From Treponema sp. (GTDB lineage: Bacteria > Spirochaetota > Spirochaetia > Treponematales > Treponemataceae), in NCBI GenBank assembly GCA_017940255.1, contig JAGAZB010000054.1, positions 1 to 64,000 of the forward strand: DNA of 64,000 nt. The letters are read 5' to 3'. The notes under the pieces were generated by a model. The model did no database searches and was not told the origin of the DNA. It saw only the letters and a program-made list of their open reading frames with translations. The position numbers were made by a program, and so were the translations under genes. Within the stretch, counting starts at the first letter, position 1; each line of letters starts with the position of its first letter. Shown here piece by piece: positions 26,305-35,198 of the stretch.

Positions 26305-26379
26305 GGTAAAGCTAAAAAATGCTTTCGCATTTTTTTTAACGCTTTGCTATTTAACAACGGCCGCCAGCGGCCTTACACA
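26305..26379. repeat. Family A dispersed palindromic repeat, copy 3
   Basis: GGTAAAGCTAAAAAATGC, hairpin ATGC/GCAT, AACGCTTTGCTATTTAACAA and GGCCGCCAGCGGCC, ending TTACACA. As in copy 2, the end supplies GTG TAA as last codon and stop, here of NifD-like 2. Confidence 0.75.
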
Positions 26380-27836
26380 TCCTTAATAAACTTATCAGCA
26401 CCCTGCTCGTACCACCATTTTGTGTATGGCAGCTTTATGCGGGCAGCAAGGTTCTTTTCAAAGCTGCGGTTTGTTACTGTGTCGCGAATCAACTTTGCAA
26501 AGCTCAAAGTTCCTTCGTAACCGAATACCGTATATTCATCAGCAACAAAGACAGCAGCAAAGCCCTGTTTAATAGCCCAAACTGTAGTACCAGGATGTCT
26601 ACTAAAATATACATCCGGTTTATAATGATTAAGAATATTCAAAACTTCATAGTTTTGCTGGTCTGCAACGGCAACCTTCATATCCTTTGGTGAATTTGCA
26701 AGCAGATGTTCCAGAGCCGGAGGAACTTTTCCGTTGTCGTACTTGTAGTCGTAGTGCCATGCCAGAGCGTATTCTACTGTCATGCCAAATTCCTGCAAAA
26801 CGCGGGCAATTTCGTAAGTAAAACCAGGTCCCATACCTATTACAGCTTTGAGACCCTTGAGTTGTGCGGTTACTGCTTCAATCTGAGGAAGGTAAATTGC
26901 CCTCTGCTTTTCAATATAAGCTTCAACTTCGGCACGCTTACCAATTGCATCTCCAATTCCGCGCAGCCAGGTTTCAAAGCCAGTAATTCCTGAATGGTTG
27001 ATTGTGCGTACATAAGGAACTCCATACTTTTCTTCCAGAGCGTTTCCAAGATAGGTTCCCAAAGTACCACAGATACAAACTGTAGCAAGAGCCTCGCTAA
27101 GGTGGCTGAGTTCTTCAATGGTTGAGTTACAGTAAAGGAACTGTGGCTCGGCATCAAAAACTTCATTAAAGATTTTAGTAATCTGAGGACGGGCACTTTC
27201 ATAAAAGTTTTTAATGTTGATAGTTCTACGCTTCTCTTTTGGAGGCTGTACGATTCCCTGCAATACAGCATGGTCAGAAATGTCAAAACCGCTGGCCCAA
27301 ATGCGGCTCTTAAAGCCTTCACAGTGAACGGGGATTACTGGAATTGGCAGTTCCTTGTCTAAATCACTGGCAACTCCATCAACATCTTCTCCGGTAACAC
27401 CGGAAACACAGCTTGTAGAAACAAAAATTGCATCCGGCTTGTAGGCTTCGTAAGTGTGACGTATTATTTTTTCCAAATCCTTAGTGGCGCCAAAAACCGT
27501 ATCCTTTTCATTAAGGTCTGTGCAGACAAAAACTGAATTTGTTGTTTTGTTTACTCGGGCTGCAATCTGGCCGAATTTTACGGCATCGTTGCTGGCCATT
27601 GCGGTACAACCGGCCGGCGCATGATAAACTACGGCAACATTACGGATTGCGGCCAGTGCATTTAGGGCACAGCCAGAAAGACATGAGCTTGACTGACTAA
27701 AGCAGCGTTCGCGATTACGTAAAGTTCCGTCTTCAGATTTTTTTACAAGTGTTTCAAGGTCTCCCACAAAGCCTGTGATAGAACCAAGTCTGTTTTCTCG
27801 AATTGCTATATTTGCATTGCTAAAATTAAATGGCAT
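26373..27836 (-). CDS. NifD-like subunit 2 (nitrogenase component 1, alpha-type)
   Basis: The 487-residue protein has candidate P-cluster cysteines Cys52 (SSCLSGC), Cys77 (HAPAGCTA) and Cys143 (STSCVSGVTGED). Cys256 (CICGTLG) stands 15 residues before KYGVPY and aligns with the cofactor cysteine of NifD. The histidine that binds FeMo-co in NifD is not seen: the region before GYEG reads FVADEYTVF. It is clearly different from NifD-like 1. The gene order is K before D, the reverse of most nif operons. A cysteine synthase follows. It is the pair I regard as more like a methylthio-alkane reductase, but I cannot compare sequences here. Confidence 0.86.
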   Translation of the reverse strand: MPFNFSNANIAIRENRLGSITGFVGDLETLVKKSEDGTLRNRERCFSQSSSCLSGCALNALAAIRNVAVVYHAPAGCTAMASNDAVKFGQIAARVNKTTNSVFVCTDLNEKDTVFGATKDLEKIIRHTYEAYKPDAIFVSTSCVSGVTGEDVDGVASDLDKELPIPVIPVHCEGFKSRIWASGFDISDHAVLQGIVQPPKEKRRTINIKNFYESARPQITKIFNEVFDAEPQFLYCNSTIEELSHLSEALATVCICGTLGTYLGNALEEKYGVPYVRTINHSGITGFETWLRGIGDAIGKRAEVEAYIEKQRAIYLPQIEAVTAQLKGLKAVIGMGPGFTYEIARVLQEFGMTVEYALAWHYDYKYDNGKVPPALEHLLANSPKDMKVAVADQQNYEVLNILNHYKPDVYFSRHPGTTVWAIKQGFAAVFVADEYTVFGYEGTLSFAKLIRDTVTNRSFEKNLAARIKLPYTKWWYEQGADKFIKDV

Positions 27837-27867
27837 AATTACCTCTTTATTAATATTTTCCTATACA

Positions 27868-27963
27868 GGCCTAAAACTGCGGGCCCCAGCTACGGCGAAA
27901 ATTAGGGCACCTTCCCACAGGGCCCGCTCCCTAATTTTCGCCTGCGTCCCACATTTTTAGGCC
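27868..27963. repeat. Nested inverted repeat between the K2 and D2 genes
   Basis: An outer pair (GGCCTAAAA at 27868 and TTTTTAGGCC ending 27963) encloses a perfect 14-bp pair, GGCGAAAATTAGGG (27894-27907) and CCCTAATTTTCGCC (27929-27942). It lies in the 160-nt gap between the two subunit genes and could adjust their ratio. It looks like a miniature insertion. Confidence 0.7.
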
Positions 27964-27996
27964 AGTAAAACCTAAATTTATAACTCCACCTTATGT

Positions 27997-29334
27997 CTAT
28001 AATTTCAGTTTAGACATTGCGGCGGTGTAAATCTGTTCCAGAAGGTGGAGACCACCCGAATAGCCTGCAATGTGGTCGTTGATAACCAGTTTTTCAAGCA
28101 TTGGATAGCTTACATTTACAAAGTGAGCGCCCAGCTCCAGTGCAAGCTTCTTTTCCCAGTTAGAACCGATAATCAGCGGAGTTCCAGCAAAATCAAAGTT
28201 CTTAATCTGCTCGTGGATATCGTGTCCATCAGTTGTAAACTGAACCTGGGTTTTAATTCCGTAATTCAAATTGTTTACTTCATCAGTAATCTTCTGCTGG
28301 AAGGCTTTTGGTGCATCATCAACTATAAAAAGCTTTTCAGGGAAGAGCCCCATATCATTAACCAGGAATTTAGTAACTGCGATGGTGTATTCACTATCAC
28401 TAACTACTGTAAAACGCTTTCCAAGAATACGAGTTTCAAGCAGAGTATCTGCAAAGCGTTCAATGTAGTAGTAAAATTCAGCTTCCTTTTCTTCAATTAC
28501 CTTCTCTAGCAGTTCTTTGTCTGAACCAGTAAAGTCTGCAACTGCCCTCAAGAACTTAGTAGTTTCACTGGCACCAATTGGTAAAACCGGATACTGCAAA
28601 AGCTTTACGCCAAAGCGACGCTCCAGATATTTTGCACTTTCAAGTCCAGCCCAAGGCGAAAGCAAAATTGTGTATTCAGCAGTAGGAAGCTTTTTTAGAT
28701 TTTCAAGACTGCGGCCAAAACCAAAGATTGTATTAGGTTTCAAACCAATTGCTGTCAGCAAATTTTCAAGTTCGCGCAAGTTTCCAAGCCAGTAAGGATC
28801 CTGCTGAGGAGGAGCAACAAAAAGGTTTACAAGTCCCTTCTCTTTTTTAATTTGTCCTTCTTCATCTGTATAGGAATCAATAATTTCATCTCTTGAAAGA
28901 TACTGTTCAAAAAGTAATTTTAAAATCCAGTCATGGCCCACATAGTTGTTTCCCTTAAAACCAGGAGTCTTTGCCCAGACAACAGGCTTTGAAGCATCAG
29001 AAAAATTACTTGTAACTTCTTCAATATCATCACCAATAATTTCACCAGTACATCCGGAAAGTACAACAAACAAATCTGCATCAATTACTTTTAATGCATT
29101 TTCAATTGTAGAGAGAAGCTTATTGCTTCCTCCAAAAACAACTTCTTTTTCACTTATAGAAGTACAAGGGAAAATGTTTGGACTATATCGTCCCGAAGTT
29201 CCATTGTTATCATTCAATTTAGCAGCACAACCTGGCCCTGAATGCAGGATTGGGATTGCTCCAGGAATCGCATGTACAGTCTGCATTGCTGCAAGTGCAC
29301 ATTTATATCGTGGTTGATCCAGAATTTTTGCCAT
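27997..29334 (-). CDS. NifK-like subunit 2 (nitrogenase component 1, beta-type)
   Basis: The 445-residue protein keeps Cys12 (YKCALAAM), Cys36 (HSGPGCAAK) and Cys95 (LSGCTGEIIGDD), the likely P-cluster ligands, with a further Cys57. VVFGGSNKL follows as in NifK. Residues about 156-170 carry a charged insertion (SYTDEEGQIKKEKG) absent from K1. It is the first gene after the operator-bearing promoter at 29390-29418 and precedes its D partner. It is about 75 residues shorter than NifK. Confidence 0.85.
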   Translation of the reverse strand: MAKILDQPRYKCALAAMQTVHAIPGAIPILHSGPGCAAKLNDNNGTSGRYSPNIFPCTSISEKEVVFGGSNKLLSTIENALKVIDADLFVVLSGCTGEIIGDDIEEVTSNFSDASKPVVWAKTPGFKGNNYVGHDWILKLLFEQYLSRDEIIDSYTDEEGQIKKEKGLVNLFVAPPQQDPYWLGNLRELENLLTAIGLKPNTIFGFGRSLENLKKLPTAEYTILLSPWAGLESAKYLERRFGVKLLQYPVLPIGASETTKFLRAVADFTGSDKELLEKVIEEKEAEFYYYIERFADTLLETRILGKRFTVVSDSEYTIAVTKFLVNDMGLFPEKLFIVDDAPKAFQQKITDEVNNLNYGIKTQVQFTTDGHDIHEQIKNFDFAGTPLIIGSNWEKKLALELGAHFVNVSYPMLEKLVINDHIAGYSGGLHLLEQIYTAAMSKLKL

Positions 29335-29364
29335 AGTTTCCTCTCATAAAATTAAATAGTAATA

Positions 29365-29422
29365 CCTATTGACCTAGTAGGCTTATACCTTTATACTCTT
29401 TATTACCTACCACGTCAATAGG
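29365..29422. promoter_or_regulatory. Divergent promoters with paired Rrf2-type operators (nifK2 / patB)
   Basis: Plus strand: CCTATTGACCTAGTAGG (29365-29381) contains -35 TTGACC, then 17 nt, then TATACT (29392-29397), for patB-rrf2. Minus strand: CCTATTGACGTGGTAGG (29422-29406) contains -35 TTGACG, then 17 nt, then TATAAA (29395-29390), for nifK2. Each operator covers one -35 box and lies beyond the start point of the other promoter. Confidence 0.75.
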
Positions 29423-29476
29423 TTTATTAAAAAAATATCAAATAAAATTAATTGCCATGAAAAAGGAGGTATCAAC

Positions 29477-30661
29477 ATGTATGATTTTAATCAGGTAATT
29501 GACCGTCACGGTACAAATTCAATTAAAACAGATCTGGCAGTTGCCAGAGGAAAACCCGCCGACGTACTTTCTCTTTGGGTTGCAGATATGGATTTCCCAA
29601 CTTCTCCTGCAATTTTGCAGGCAATACATAGTAAAGTTAATCACGGAATTTTTGGTTATTCATGTCTGGATGATGATTTTTTTGCTTCTCTTAAAAACTG
29701 GATGCAGACCGAACACAACTTTTCTCCAGAAGGACGGGAACTGGTTACCACACCGGGTGTTGTTTTTGGACTTTCCTGTGCTATCAAGGCCTTTACTAAA
29801 GAAAATGAAGCGGTAATAATTCAAACTCCCGTTTACTATCCATTTAAAAATATGATTGAAGCAAACAATCGCCGGCTGGTAACCTCATCTTTATATAAAA
29901 AAGACGGCAAATACTACATTGATTTTGAAGATTTTGAAAAAAAGATTGTAGAAAATAACGTAAAGCTTTTTATTTTATGCAGTCCGCATAATCCGGTAGG
30001 ACGAGTATGGAAGCGCGAAGAATTAGAGCGTCTTTCAGAAATATGTCTTCGTTATAACGTTATTGTTTTTGCAGATGAAATTCACAATGACTTTGTTTAT
30101 GAACCAAATGTACATACTGTATTTTCTACCCTTTCAGCAGAAGCGGCAGATAATTCTGTAATTTCTATGTCTGTAAGCAAAACCTTTAACCTTGCCGGCC
30201 TGCAGTTTTCTACAAACTTTATTAAAAATCCTCTTTTACGAAAAAAGTTTAAGGATGAAAAAGACAAAACTGGTTATGACGAGCCAAGCTTAATAGGATT
30301 AACCGCTGCCAAAGCCGCCTACAAAAACGGTAAACCATGGCTTTTAGACTTACAAAAGCACCTTAAAGAAAACATTGCCTTTGTAAGAAGCTATCTTGCA
30401 GAAAATCTTCCCCAGGTAAAGCTGATTGAACCGGAAGGAACCTTCCTTTTGTGGCTGGATTTTACTGAACTTGCCCAGCAAAAAGCACTTTCCGATTCCG
30501 AAATTGATAACATTATTGTAAATAAGGCAAAAGTCTGGCTTGATAGAGGAACCATGTTTGGGCCGGAAGGAGAATTTTACCAGCGAATAAATGTTGCAAC
30601 TCCACGTCCTCTATTAAAAGAAGCATTAACAAGAATCACAAACGCATTTAAAGAGGTTTAA
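29477..30661 (+). CDS. PatB/MalY-type PLP C-S lyase (cystathionine beta-lyase)
   Basis: The 394-residue protein is a fold-type I aminotransferase. It begins YDFNQVIDRHGTNSIKTD, with WVADMDFP, both hallmarks of PatB/MalY-type C-S lyases. The PLP lysine is in SVSKTFNLAGLQ, preceded by ADEIHNDF. These enzymes cleave cystathionine or other cysteine S-conjugates to give thiol, pyruvate and ammonia. AAGGAGG precedes the ATG. It is co-transcribed with the Rrf2 regulator (1 nt gap) and divergent from the nifK2 operon. Confidence 0.88.
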   Translation: MYDFNQVIDRHGTNSIKTDLAVARGKPADVLSLWVADMDFPTSPAILQAIHSKVNHGIFGYSCLDDDFFASLKNWMQTEHNFSPEGRELVTTPGVVFGLSCAIKAFTKENEAVIIQTPVYYPFKNMIEANNRRLVTSSLYKKDGKYYIDFEDFEKKIVENNVKLFILCSPHNPVGRVWKREELERLSEICLRYNVIVFADEIHNDFVYEPNVHTVFSTLSAEAADNSVISMSVSKTFNLAGLQFSTNFIKNPLLRKKFKDEKDKTGYDEPSLIGLTAAKAAYKNGKPWLLDLQKHLKENIAFVRSYLAENLPQVKLIEPEGTFLLWLDFTELAQQKALSDSEIDNIIVNKAKVWLDRGTMFGPEGEFYQRINVATPRPLLKEALTRITNAFKEV

Positions 30662-30662
30662 T

Positions 30663-31088
30663 ATGTATAAAATTTCTACACGAGGCCAGTATGCCCTCTT
30701 AATTATGGAAGACTTAGCCATGTGCGAGGCGGATAAATACATTCCACTCAAAACACTTTCTCACAGACGAAACCTTTCTGTAAAATATCTGGAACAGATT
30801 TTAATTCAGCTGAGTAAATCTGGACTGGTAACAGGAACCCGGGGAACAAGTGGCGGCTACAAACTGACTAAAAAAGCAGAAGAATACACAATCGGCGAAA
30901 TCTTACGGGTTATGGAAGGTGAACTCTGCCCTCTTACAAATTTTGAAAATAACACAGTAGTTTCCGAAGGGAGCCGGGCTTTTTGGAAAGATTTTGAAAA
31001 TAAAATAAACGAATATGTTGATTCAGTTCATTTAAACGAGCTTGCAGAAAAAAATGAAAAGTTTGTTGGCTACGACTACTGCATTTAA
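30663..31088 (+). CDS. Rrf2-family regulator, CymR-like
   Basis: The 141-residue protein starts MYKISTRGQYALLIMEDLA and has the helix-turn-helix region IPLKTLSHRRNLSVKYLEQI and the wing TRGTSGGYKL, typical of Rrf2 proteins. The Fe-S-binding members have three cysteines in residues about 90-110; here there is one (GELCPLTNFE), so it is more like CymR, the cysteine regulator that works through CysK. Two cysteine synthases are in its neighbourhood. It is the best candidate for binding the 17-bp operators across 592-29422, including its own promoter. Confidence 0.85.
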   Translation: MYKISTRGQYALLIMEDLAMCEADKYIPLKTLSHRRNLSVKYLEQILIQLSKSGLVTGTRGTSGGYKLTKKAEEYTIGEILRVMEGELCPLTNFENNTVVSEGSRAFWKDFENKINEYVDSVHLNELAEKNEKFVGYDYCI

Positions 31089-31150
31089 TTATTCAAATTT
31101 TTCAAACTATCTTTTCAAGTTTTATAAAAAGTGATAAGATACAAAAAGTC

Positions 31151-31191
31151 AAAGACGACATTATTCACGGGAATAGTGTCGTCTTTTTTTT
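31151..31191 (+). terminator. Intrinsic terminator between rrf2 and carB
   Basis: AAAGACGACATTATTC (31151-31166) pairs with GAATAGTGTCGTCTTT (31171-31186) and eight T follow. It ends 18 nt before the carB start, so it may also act as an attenuator for carB. Confidence 0.85.
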
Positions 31192-31208
31192 ATTTAACGA
31201 GGTTTTTT

Positions 31209-32810
31209 ATGTCAGACAAGACAAAAGGCACAATTGTTGTTCTTGGTTCGGGCCCAATCAGAATTGGTCAGGGAATTGAGTTTGATTACGCTTCAGTAAA
31301 GTGTGTACAGGCTCTAAAAAAACTCGGCTATAAAGTTGCAATCATAAATAATAATCCAGAAACCGTTTCAACCGATTTTGATACCGCAGACCGGCTTTAT
31401 TTTGAACCGCTCACCCCTGTTGATGTAATGAATGTTCTTTCTGTAGAAAAACCTCTTGGAGTTGTAGTTGCCTTTGGTGGCGGAACCGCAATTAAGCTTG
31501 CAAAATATCTGGACAAGCAGGGAGTTAAGATTCTTGGAACATCGGCAGACGCAATTGACCTTGCAGAAGACAGGGAACGTTTTGAAGAACTCTGCGACCG
31601 CCTTGGAATAAAAAGACCAAAAGGACTTACAGTTTTTACAGAAGTTGAAGCTCTGGAAGCCGCCGAAAAAATCACCTACCCGGTTTTAATGCGTCCAAGT
31701 TATGTACTTGGCGGTCAGAACATGATTATTGCCCGCAACAGTGCAGACGTAAAAGAGTACATGAAAATCATTTTGCGCTCAGGAATAGAAAATCCAGTTC
31801 TGATTGATAAATACATGGAAGGAAAAGAGCTTGAAGTAGACTGCATTTGTGACGGCCACGATGTTCTGATTCCAGGAATTATGGAACACGTTGAACGTAC
31901 CGGTATTCATTCTGGTGATTCTATCGCCATTTATCCTGCAAGTTTCAACCCGGAAATTGAAGAAAAGATTATCCGCCAGTCCACAGACCTTGCCCTTGCA
32001 TTAGGAACAAAGGGACTTGTAAACATTCAGTATCTGATTTATGACGACGGAAACGGCGACGACCTTTATATTATTGAAGCAAACCCTCGTTCCAGCCGAA
32101 CTGTTCCTTACCTTAGTAAAGTTTCCGGCGTTCCAATGATAGATCTTGCCACCCGCGCAATGCTTGGTGAAAACATATCAGACATGGAATACGGCACAGG
32201 CCTATACAAAAAGCCTAACTACTTTGCCGTAAAAGTACCGGTATTCAGCTTTGAAAAACTTATGGACGTAGACACTCACCTGGGACCAGAAATGAAGTCC
32301 ACAGGAGAAGTTCTTGGAATTGCAACTACACGCGAAGAAGCTCTTTTTAAGGGCATGGCCGCTGCCGGCTGGAAGATGAAGACTTCATCAAACACTTCAG
32401 ATTCTTCGAACGGAGTTTTATTTTCTGTACGACAATCAGATTTACCAGAACTCCCAGCCCTGGCCCGCAAGTTTTATGAATTAGGCTTTACTCTTTACGC
32501 AACCACCGGAAACGCTGCCACAATTGAACGCAGCGGAATGCCTGTAACTCATGTTGCAAAGGTGCATGAAAATTACCATGAAAACGTAATGACCCTTTTG
32601 GAAAGCGGAAAAATTGTTTATGTAATTTCAACCTCTGCAAAAGGACGAGACCCGGTTGCCGAAAGTGTAAAGCTCCGCCGCCTTGCCGTCGAGCGCGACA
32701 TAGATTGCCTTACCTCATTAGATACCGCAAACGCGCTTGCCGACTGCCTTGCGTCTCCGTACAGCCTGGAAAACGCAAGCCTTGTTGACATCACAAAATT
32801 CAGGAATTAA
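31209..32810 (+). CDS. carB: Carbamoyl-phosphate synthase large subunit, C-terminal half
   Basis: The ATG at 31209 has GAGG 6 nt upstream and gives 533 residues. It begins TIVVLGSGPIRIGQGIEFDY, the start of the second half of CarB, and includes the ATP-grasp segments VLMRPSYVLGGQNM and IIEANPRSSRTVP. The C-terminal domain after residue about 395 is the MGS-like regulatory domain (FYELGFTLYATTGNA). Full-length CarB has about 1070 residues, and the first half is not in this window. Split CarB is known from some archaea and bacteria. It makes carbamoyl phosphate for pyrimidines and arginine. Confidence 0.9.
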   Translation: MSDKTKGTIVVLGSGPIRIGQGIEFDYASVKCVQALKKLGYKVAIINNNPETVSTDFDTADRLYFEPLTPVDVMNVLSVEKPLGVVVAFGGGTAIKLAKYLDKQGVKILGTSADAIDLAEDRERFEELCDRLGIKRPKGLTVFTEVEALEAAEKITYPVLMRPSYVLGGQNMIIARNSADVKEYMKIILRSGIENPVLIDKYMEGKELEVDCICDGHDVLIPGIMEHVERTGIHSGDSIAIYPASFNPEIEEKIIRQSTDLALALGTKGLVNIQYLIYDDGNGDDLYIIEANPRSSRTVPYLSKVSGVPMIDLATRAMLGENISDMEYGTGLYKKPNYFAVKVPVFSFEKLMDVDTHLGPEMKSTGEVLGIATTREEALFKGMAAAGWKMKTSSNTSDSSNGVLFSVRQSDLPELPALARKFYELGFTLYATTGNAATIERSGMPVTHVAKVHENYHENVMTLLESGKIVYVISTSAKGRDPVAESVKLRRLAVERDIDCLTSLDTANALADCLASPYSLENASLVDITKFRN

Positions 32811-32812
32811 TT

Positions 32813-33445
32813 ATGAGCATATCAGATAAATTAAAGGGAACACGAACAGAAGAAATACTTTCTCAGATGGGAAAGCTCTATTCAGAAATAGAAGAAAAGC
32901 AGTCAGCCTGGTATCAGATTTCAAAATTTACCTGTCCTCAGGGCTGTGGTGAATGCTGCCGCAACTTTGAACCAGACCTTTTAGACTGCGAGGCAGATTA
33001 CATGGCCGCCTGGCTCTTAGACAATCAGCCTGAAACAGCAGAAAAAGCCGCCCAGGGAATATTCCCCTTTCCAGAAAACAAGGGCTGCCCCTTCTGGAAT
33101 GAAAATTCTGAATATCACTGCACAATTTATGGAGGACGCCCTTTTATCTGCCGCTTTTTTGGAGCCTCAGGTTCAAAAAACAAAGAGGGAAAGCTTGCCT
33201 TTAAGCCCTGCAAATTTTATCCCGCAGAAATACTTGAAGCACACAAACCGCCTCTAAGCCATCGCCAGTATTCAGAAAAAGAAATGAAAGATATATTTGG
33301 CATTTTGCCGCCAGTTATGCCTGATATTATGGAAAAGGCACTTTCTCTTAATCCAGATAATCATTCTACAAAAGTGATTAGAGACATTCTGCCAGATGCC
33401 ATAAATCGCATTAAATGGATTTTAAGCATGACAGATAAAAATTGA
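32813..33445 (+). CDS. YkgJ-type cysteine-cluster protein
   Basis: The 210-residue protein has CPQGCGECCRN near the start and later CPFWNENSEYHCTIYGGRPFIC (quoted in part as the family pattern), with a final CKFYP. This arrangement of about nine cysteines is that of the YkgJ family, proposed to bind zinc or iron. The function is unknown. It starts 2 nt after carB and precedes pyrG, suggesting co-transcription. Confidence 0.78.
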   Translation: MSISDKLKGTRTEEILSQMGKLYSEIEEKQSAWYQISKFTCPQGCGECCRNFEPDLLDCEADYMAAWLLDNQPETAEKAAQGIFPFPENKGCPFWNENSEYHCTIYGGRPFICRFFGASGSKNKEGKLAFKPCKFYPAEILEAHKPPLSHRQYSEKEMKDIFGILPPVMPDIMEKALSLNPDNHSTKVIRDILPDAINRIKWILSMTDKN

Positions 33446-33464
33446 AGTTTATAAGGATATTATT

Positions 33465-33569
33465 ATGAGTAAATTTATTTTTGTAACCGGAGGTGGTCGT
33501 TCGCTTCGCGAACTTAGCGAGTTTGCGCAAGCGCAAACTCGAACAATTTCGGAGGTCTATAATGTCTAA
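33465..33569 (+). pseudogene. Duplicated pyrG start, 34-codon open frame
   Basis: ATG at 33465 opens [10 protein letters not shown], the same ten residues as the start of PyrG, then runs through a palindromic insert and stops at TAA 33567-33569, overlapping the real pyrG start. AAGGA stands 9 nt upstream. The ten shared codons differ at five nucleotides, all silent, including Ser AGT versus TCT. It is either a remnant of the old gene start or a leader peptide. Confidence 0.8.
33499..33540. repeat. Double hairpin inserted behind the duplicated pyrG start
   Basis: GTTCGC/GCGAAC (33499-33513) and the 10-bp hairpin GAGTTTGCGC/GCGCAAACTC (33519-33540, loop AA) lie between the two copies of the pyrG start. 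The structure is like the hairpins in the asnB tail repeats. Confidence 0.85.
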
Positions 33570-35163
33570 ATTCATATTTGTCACCGGAGGTGTAGTCTCT
33601 GGGTTAGGAAAAGGAATTACAGCAGCAAGTCTTGGTCGTCTTTTAAAGTGTCGCGGCCTGAAAATAACAAGTCAGAAGCTTGACCCTTACATGAACGTAG
33701 ACCCGGGTACAATGAGTCCTTTTCAGCACGGAGAAGTTTTTGTAACAGATGATGGAGCCGAAACAGACCTGGACTTAGGTCACTATGAACGATTTATAGA
33801 CGAAAACCTTACAAAATACTCAAACCTTACAAGCGGAAGAGTTTACTGGAACGTTTTGAATAAGGAACGTCAGGGAGAATACCTGGGCCAGACAGTTCAA
33901 ATCATTCCTCATGTTACAAATGAAATAAAAGACTTTATACTAAAAAACGCAGAAGTTTCCAAAGCCGATGTAAGCATTGTAGAAATTGGAGGAACAATCG
34001 GTGATATTGAAAGCCAGCCCTTTCTGGAAGCCATCCGCCAGCTTGCACTTGAAGTTGGCCGCAGGAACTGTCTCTTTATTCATGTCTGCCTGGTTCCATA
34101 CATCAGCGGTTCCGATGAATTCAAATCAAAACCAACCCAGCATTCCGTAAAAGAATTAATGGCAGTGGGAATTCACCCGGACATTATCGTTGCCCGCTGT
34201 GATAAAGAAATTCCAACAGATATTCGCAAAAAGATTTCCCTTTTCTGTAACGTTTCAGAAGACTGCGTTATTAACAACACCACCTGCCCAAGCCTCTACG
34301 AAGTGCCCCTCATGCTCCATGCCCAGAACATGGACGATGTAGTCTGCCGCGACCTTGGTCTTGACTGCGCCGGCGGAGACAAACACTACCCGGAACTTGC
34401 CGCCTGGTCGCAAATGGTTCAGACTATTCATAAGCGCAAGGGTGAAATTCAGATTGCCCTGGTAGGAAAATACGTAAAACTGCATGATTCATACCTGAGC
34501 ATTGTAGAAGCCCTGAACCACGCAAGCTTTGTAGTTGGAAAAAATGTAAAAATCAAATGGGTTGATTCAGACAGTGTTACAGACCAGACCGCAGAGGAAG
34601 TTTTTAAGGACTGCCAGGGAATTATTCTTCCAGGAGGATTTGGACACAGGGGCGTAGAAGGTATGGTTTCCGCCTGCCGCTATGCCCGCACCCATAAAGT
34701 TCCATATTTTGGAATCTGCCTTGGAATGCAGATTGCGGTAATTGAATATGCACGGTCGGTTCTTGGCTATCAGGACGCTAACAGCCGCGAGTTTGATGAA
34801 CTTTGCGAGCACCCCGTAATAGATTTGATGAAAAACCAGGAGGGTGTAATTAAGGGCGGCACCATGCGGCTTGGAAGTTACCCTTGCGAGGTGGCAGCCG
34901 GCAGCATTTTGGAGAAGGCTTATGGCAGCAGCCACATTGCAGAAAGACATCGCCACCGCTACGAGTTCAACAACGATTACCGCAAGCAGATGCAGGACGC
35001 TGGTCTTGTTATAAGCGGAACCAGTCCAGACGGAAGCCTTGTAGAAGCAGTTGAAGTTAAAGATCACTTCCACATAGGCGTTCAGTTCCATCCGGAATTT
35101 AAAAGCCGCCCTAACAATGCAGGCCCACTCTTTGTAGAGTTCTTGAAGGCTTGCATTAGCTAG
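33562..35163 (+). CDS. pyrG: CTP synthase
   Basis: The ATG at 33562 with GGAGG 8 nt upstream gives 533 residues; an upstream GTG frame is only the palindromic insert. The synthetase domain begins [20 protein letters not shown] and has the [18 protein letters not shown] region. The class I glutaminase domain has GICLGMQ with the catalytic cysteine and HPEF near the end. It aminates UTP to CTP with glutamine. The start has been duplicated upstream together with a palindromic element. It fits beside carB and glnA in glutamine-linked metabolism. Confidence 0.96.
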   Translation: MSKFIFVTGGVVSGLGKGITAASLGRLLKCRGLKITSQKLDPYMNVDPGTMSPFQHGEVFVTDDGAETDLDLGHYERFIDENLTKYSNLTSGRVYWNVLNKERQGEYLGQTVQIIPHVTNEIKDFILKNAEVSKADVSIVEIGGTIGDIESQPFLEAIRQLALEVGRRNCLFIHVCLVPYISGSDEFKSKPTQHSVKELMAVGIHPDIIVARCDKEIPTDIRKKISLFCNVSEDCVINNTTCPSLYEVPLMLHAQNMDDVVCRDLGLDCAGGDKHYPELAAWSQMVQTIHKRKGEIQIALVGKYVKLHDSYLSIVEALNHASFVVGKNVKIKWVDSDSVTDQTAEEVFKDCQGIILPGGFGHRGVEGMVSACRYARTHKVPYFGICLGMQIAVIEYARSVLGYQDANSREFDELCEHPVIDLMKNQEGVIKGGTMRLGSYPCEVAAGSILEKAYGSSHIAERHRHRYEFNNDYRKQMQDAGLVISGTSPDGSLVEAVEVKDHFHIGVQFHPEFKSRPNNAGPLFVEFLKACIS

Positions 35164-35198
35164 AGTATAATTTTTATAAAATAATTTTTGGAGTGAAT

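Noticed and set aside
33493..33561. An N-terminal extension of PyrG from an upstream GTG
   Set aside because: The extension is the translation of the palindromic insert. The ATG at 33562 has a strong ribosome binding site and matches the normal PyrG start.
35164..35198. An ANTAR target or riboswitch in front of glnA
   Set aside because: Only 35 nt separate pyrG and glnA and no hairpin pair is visible.
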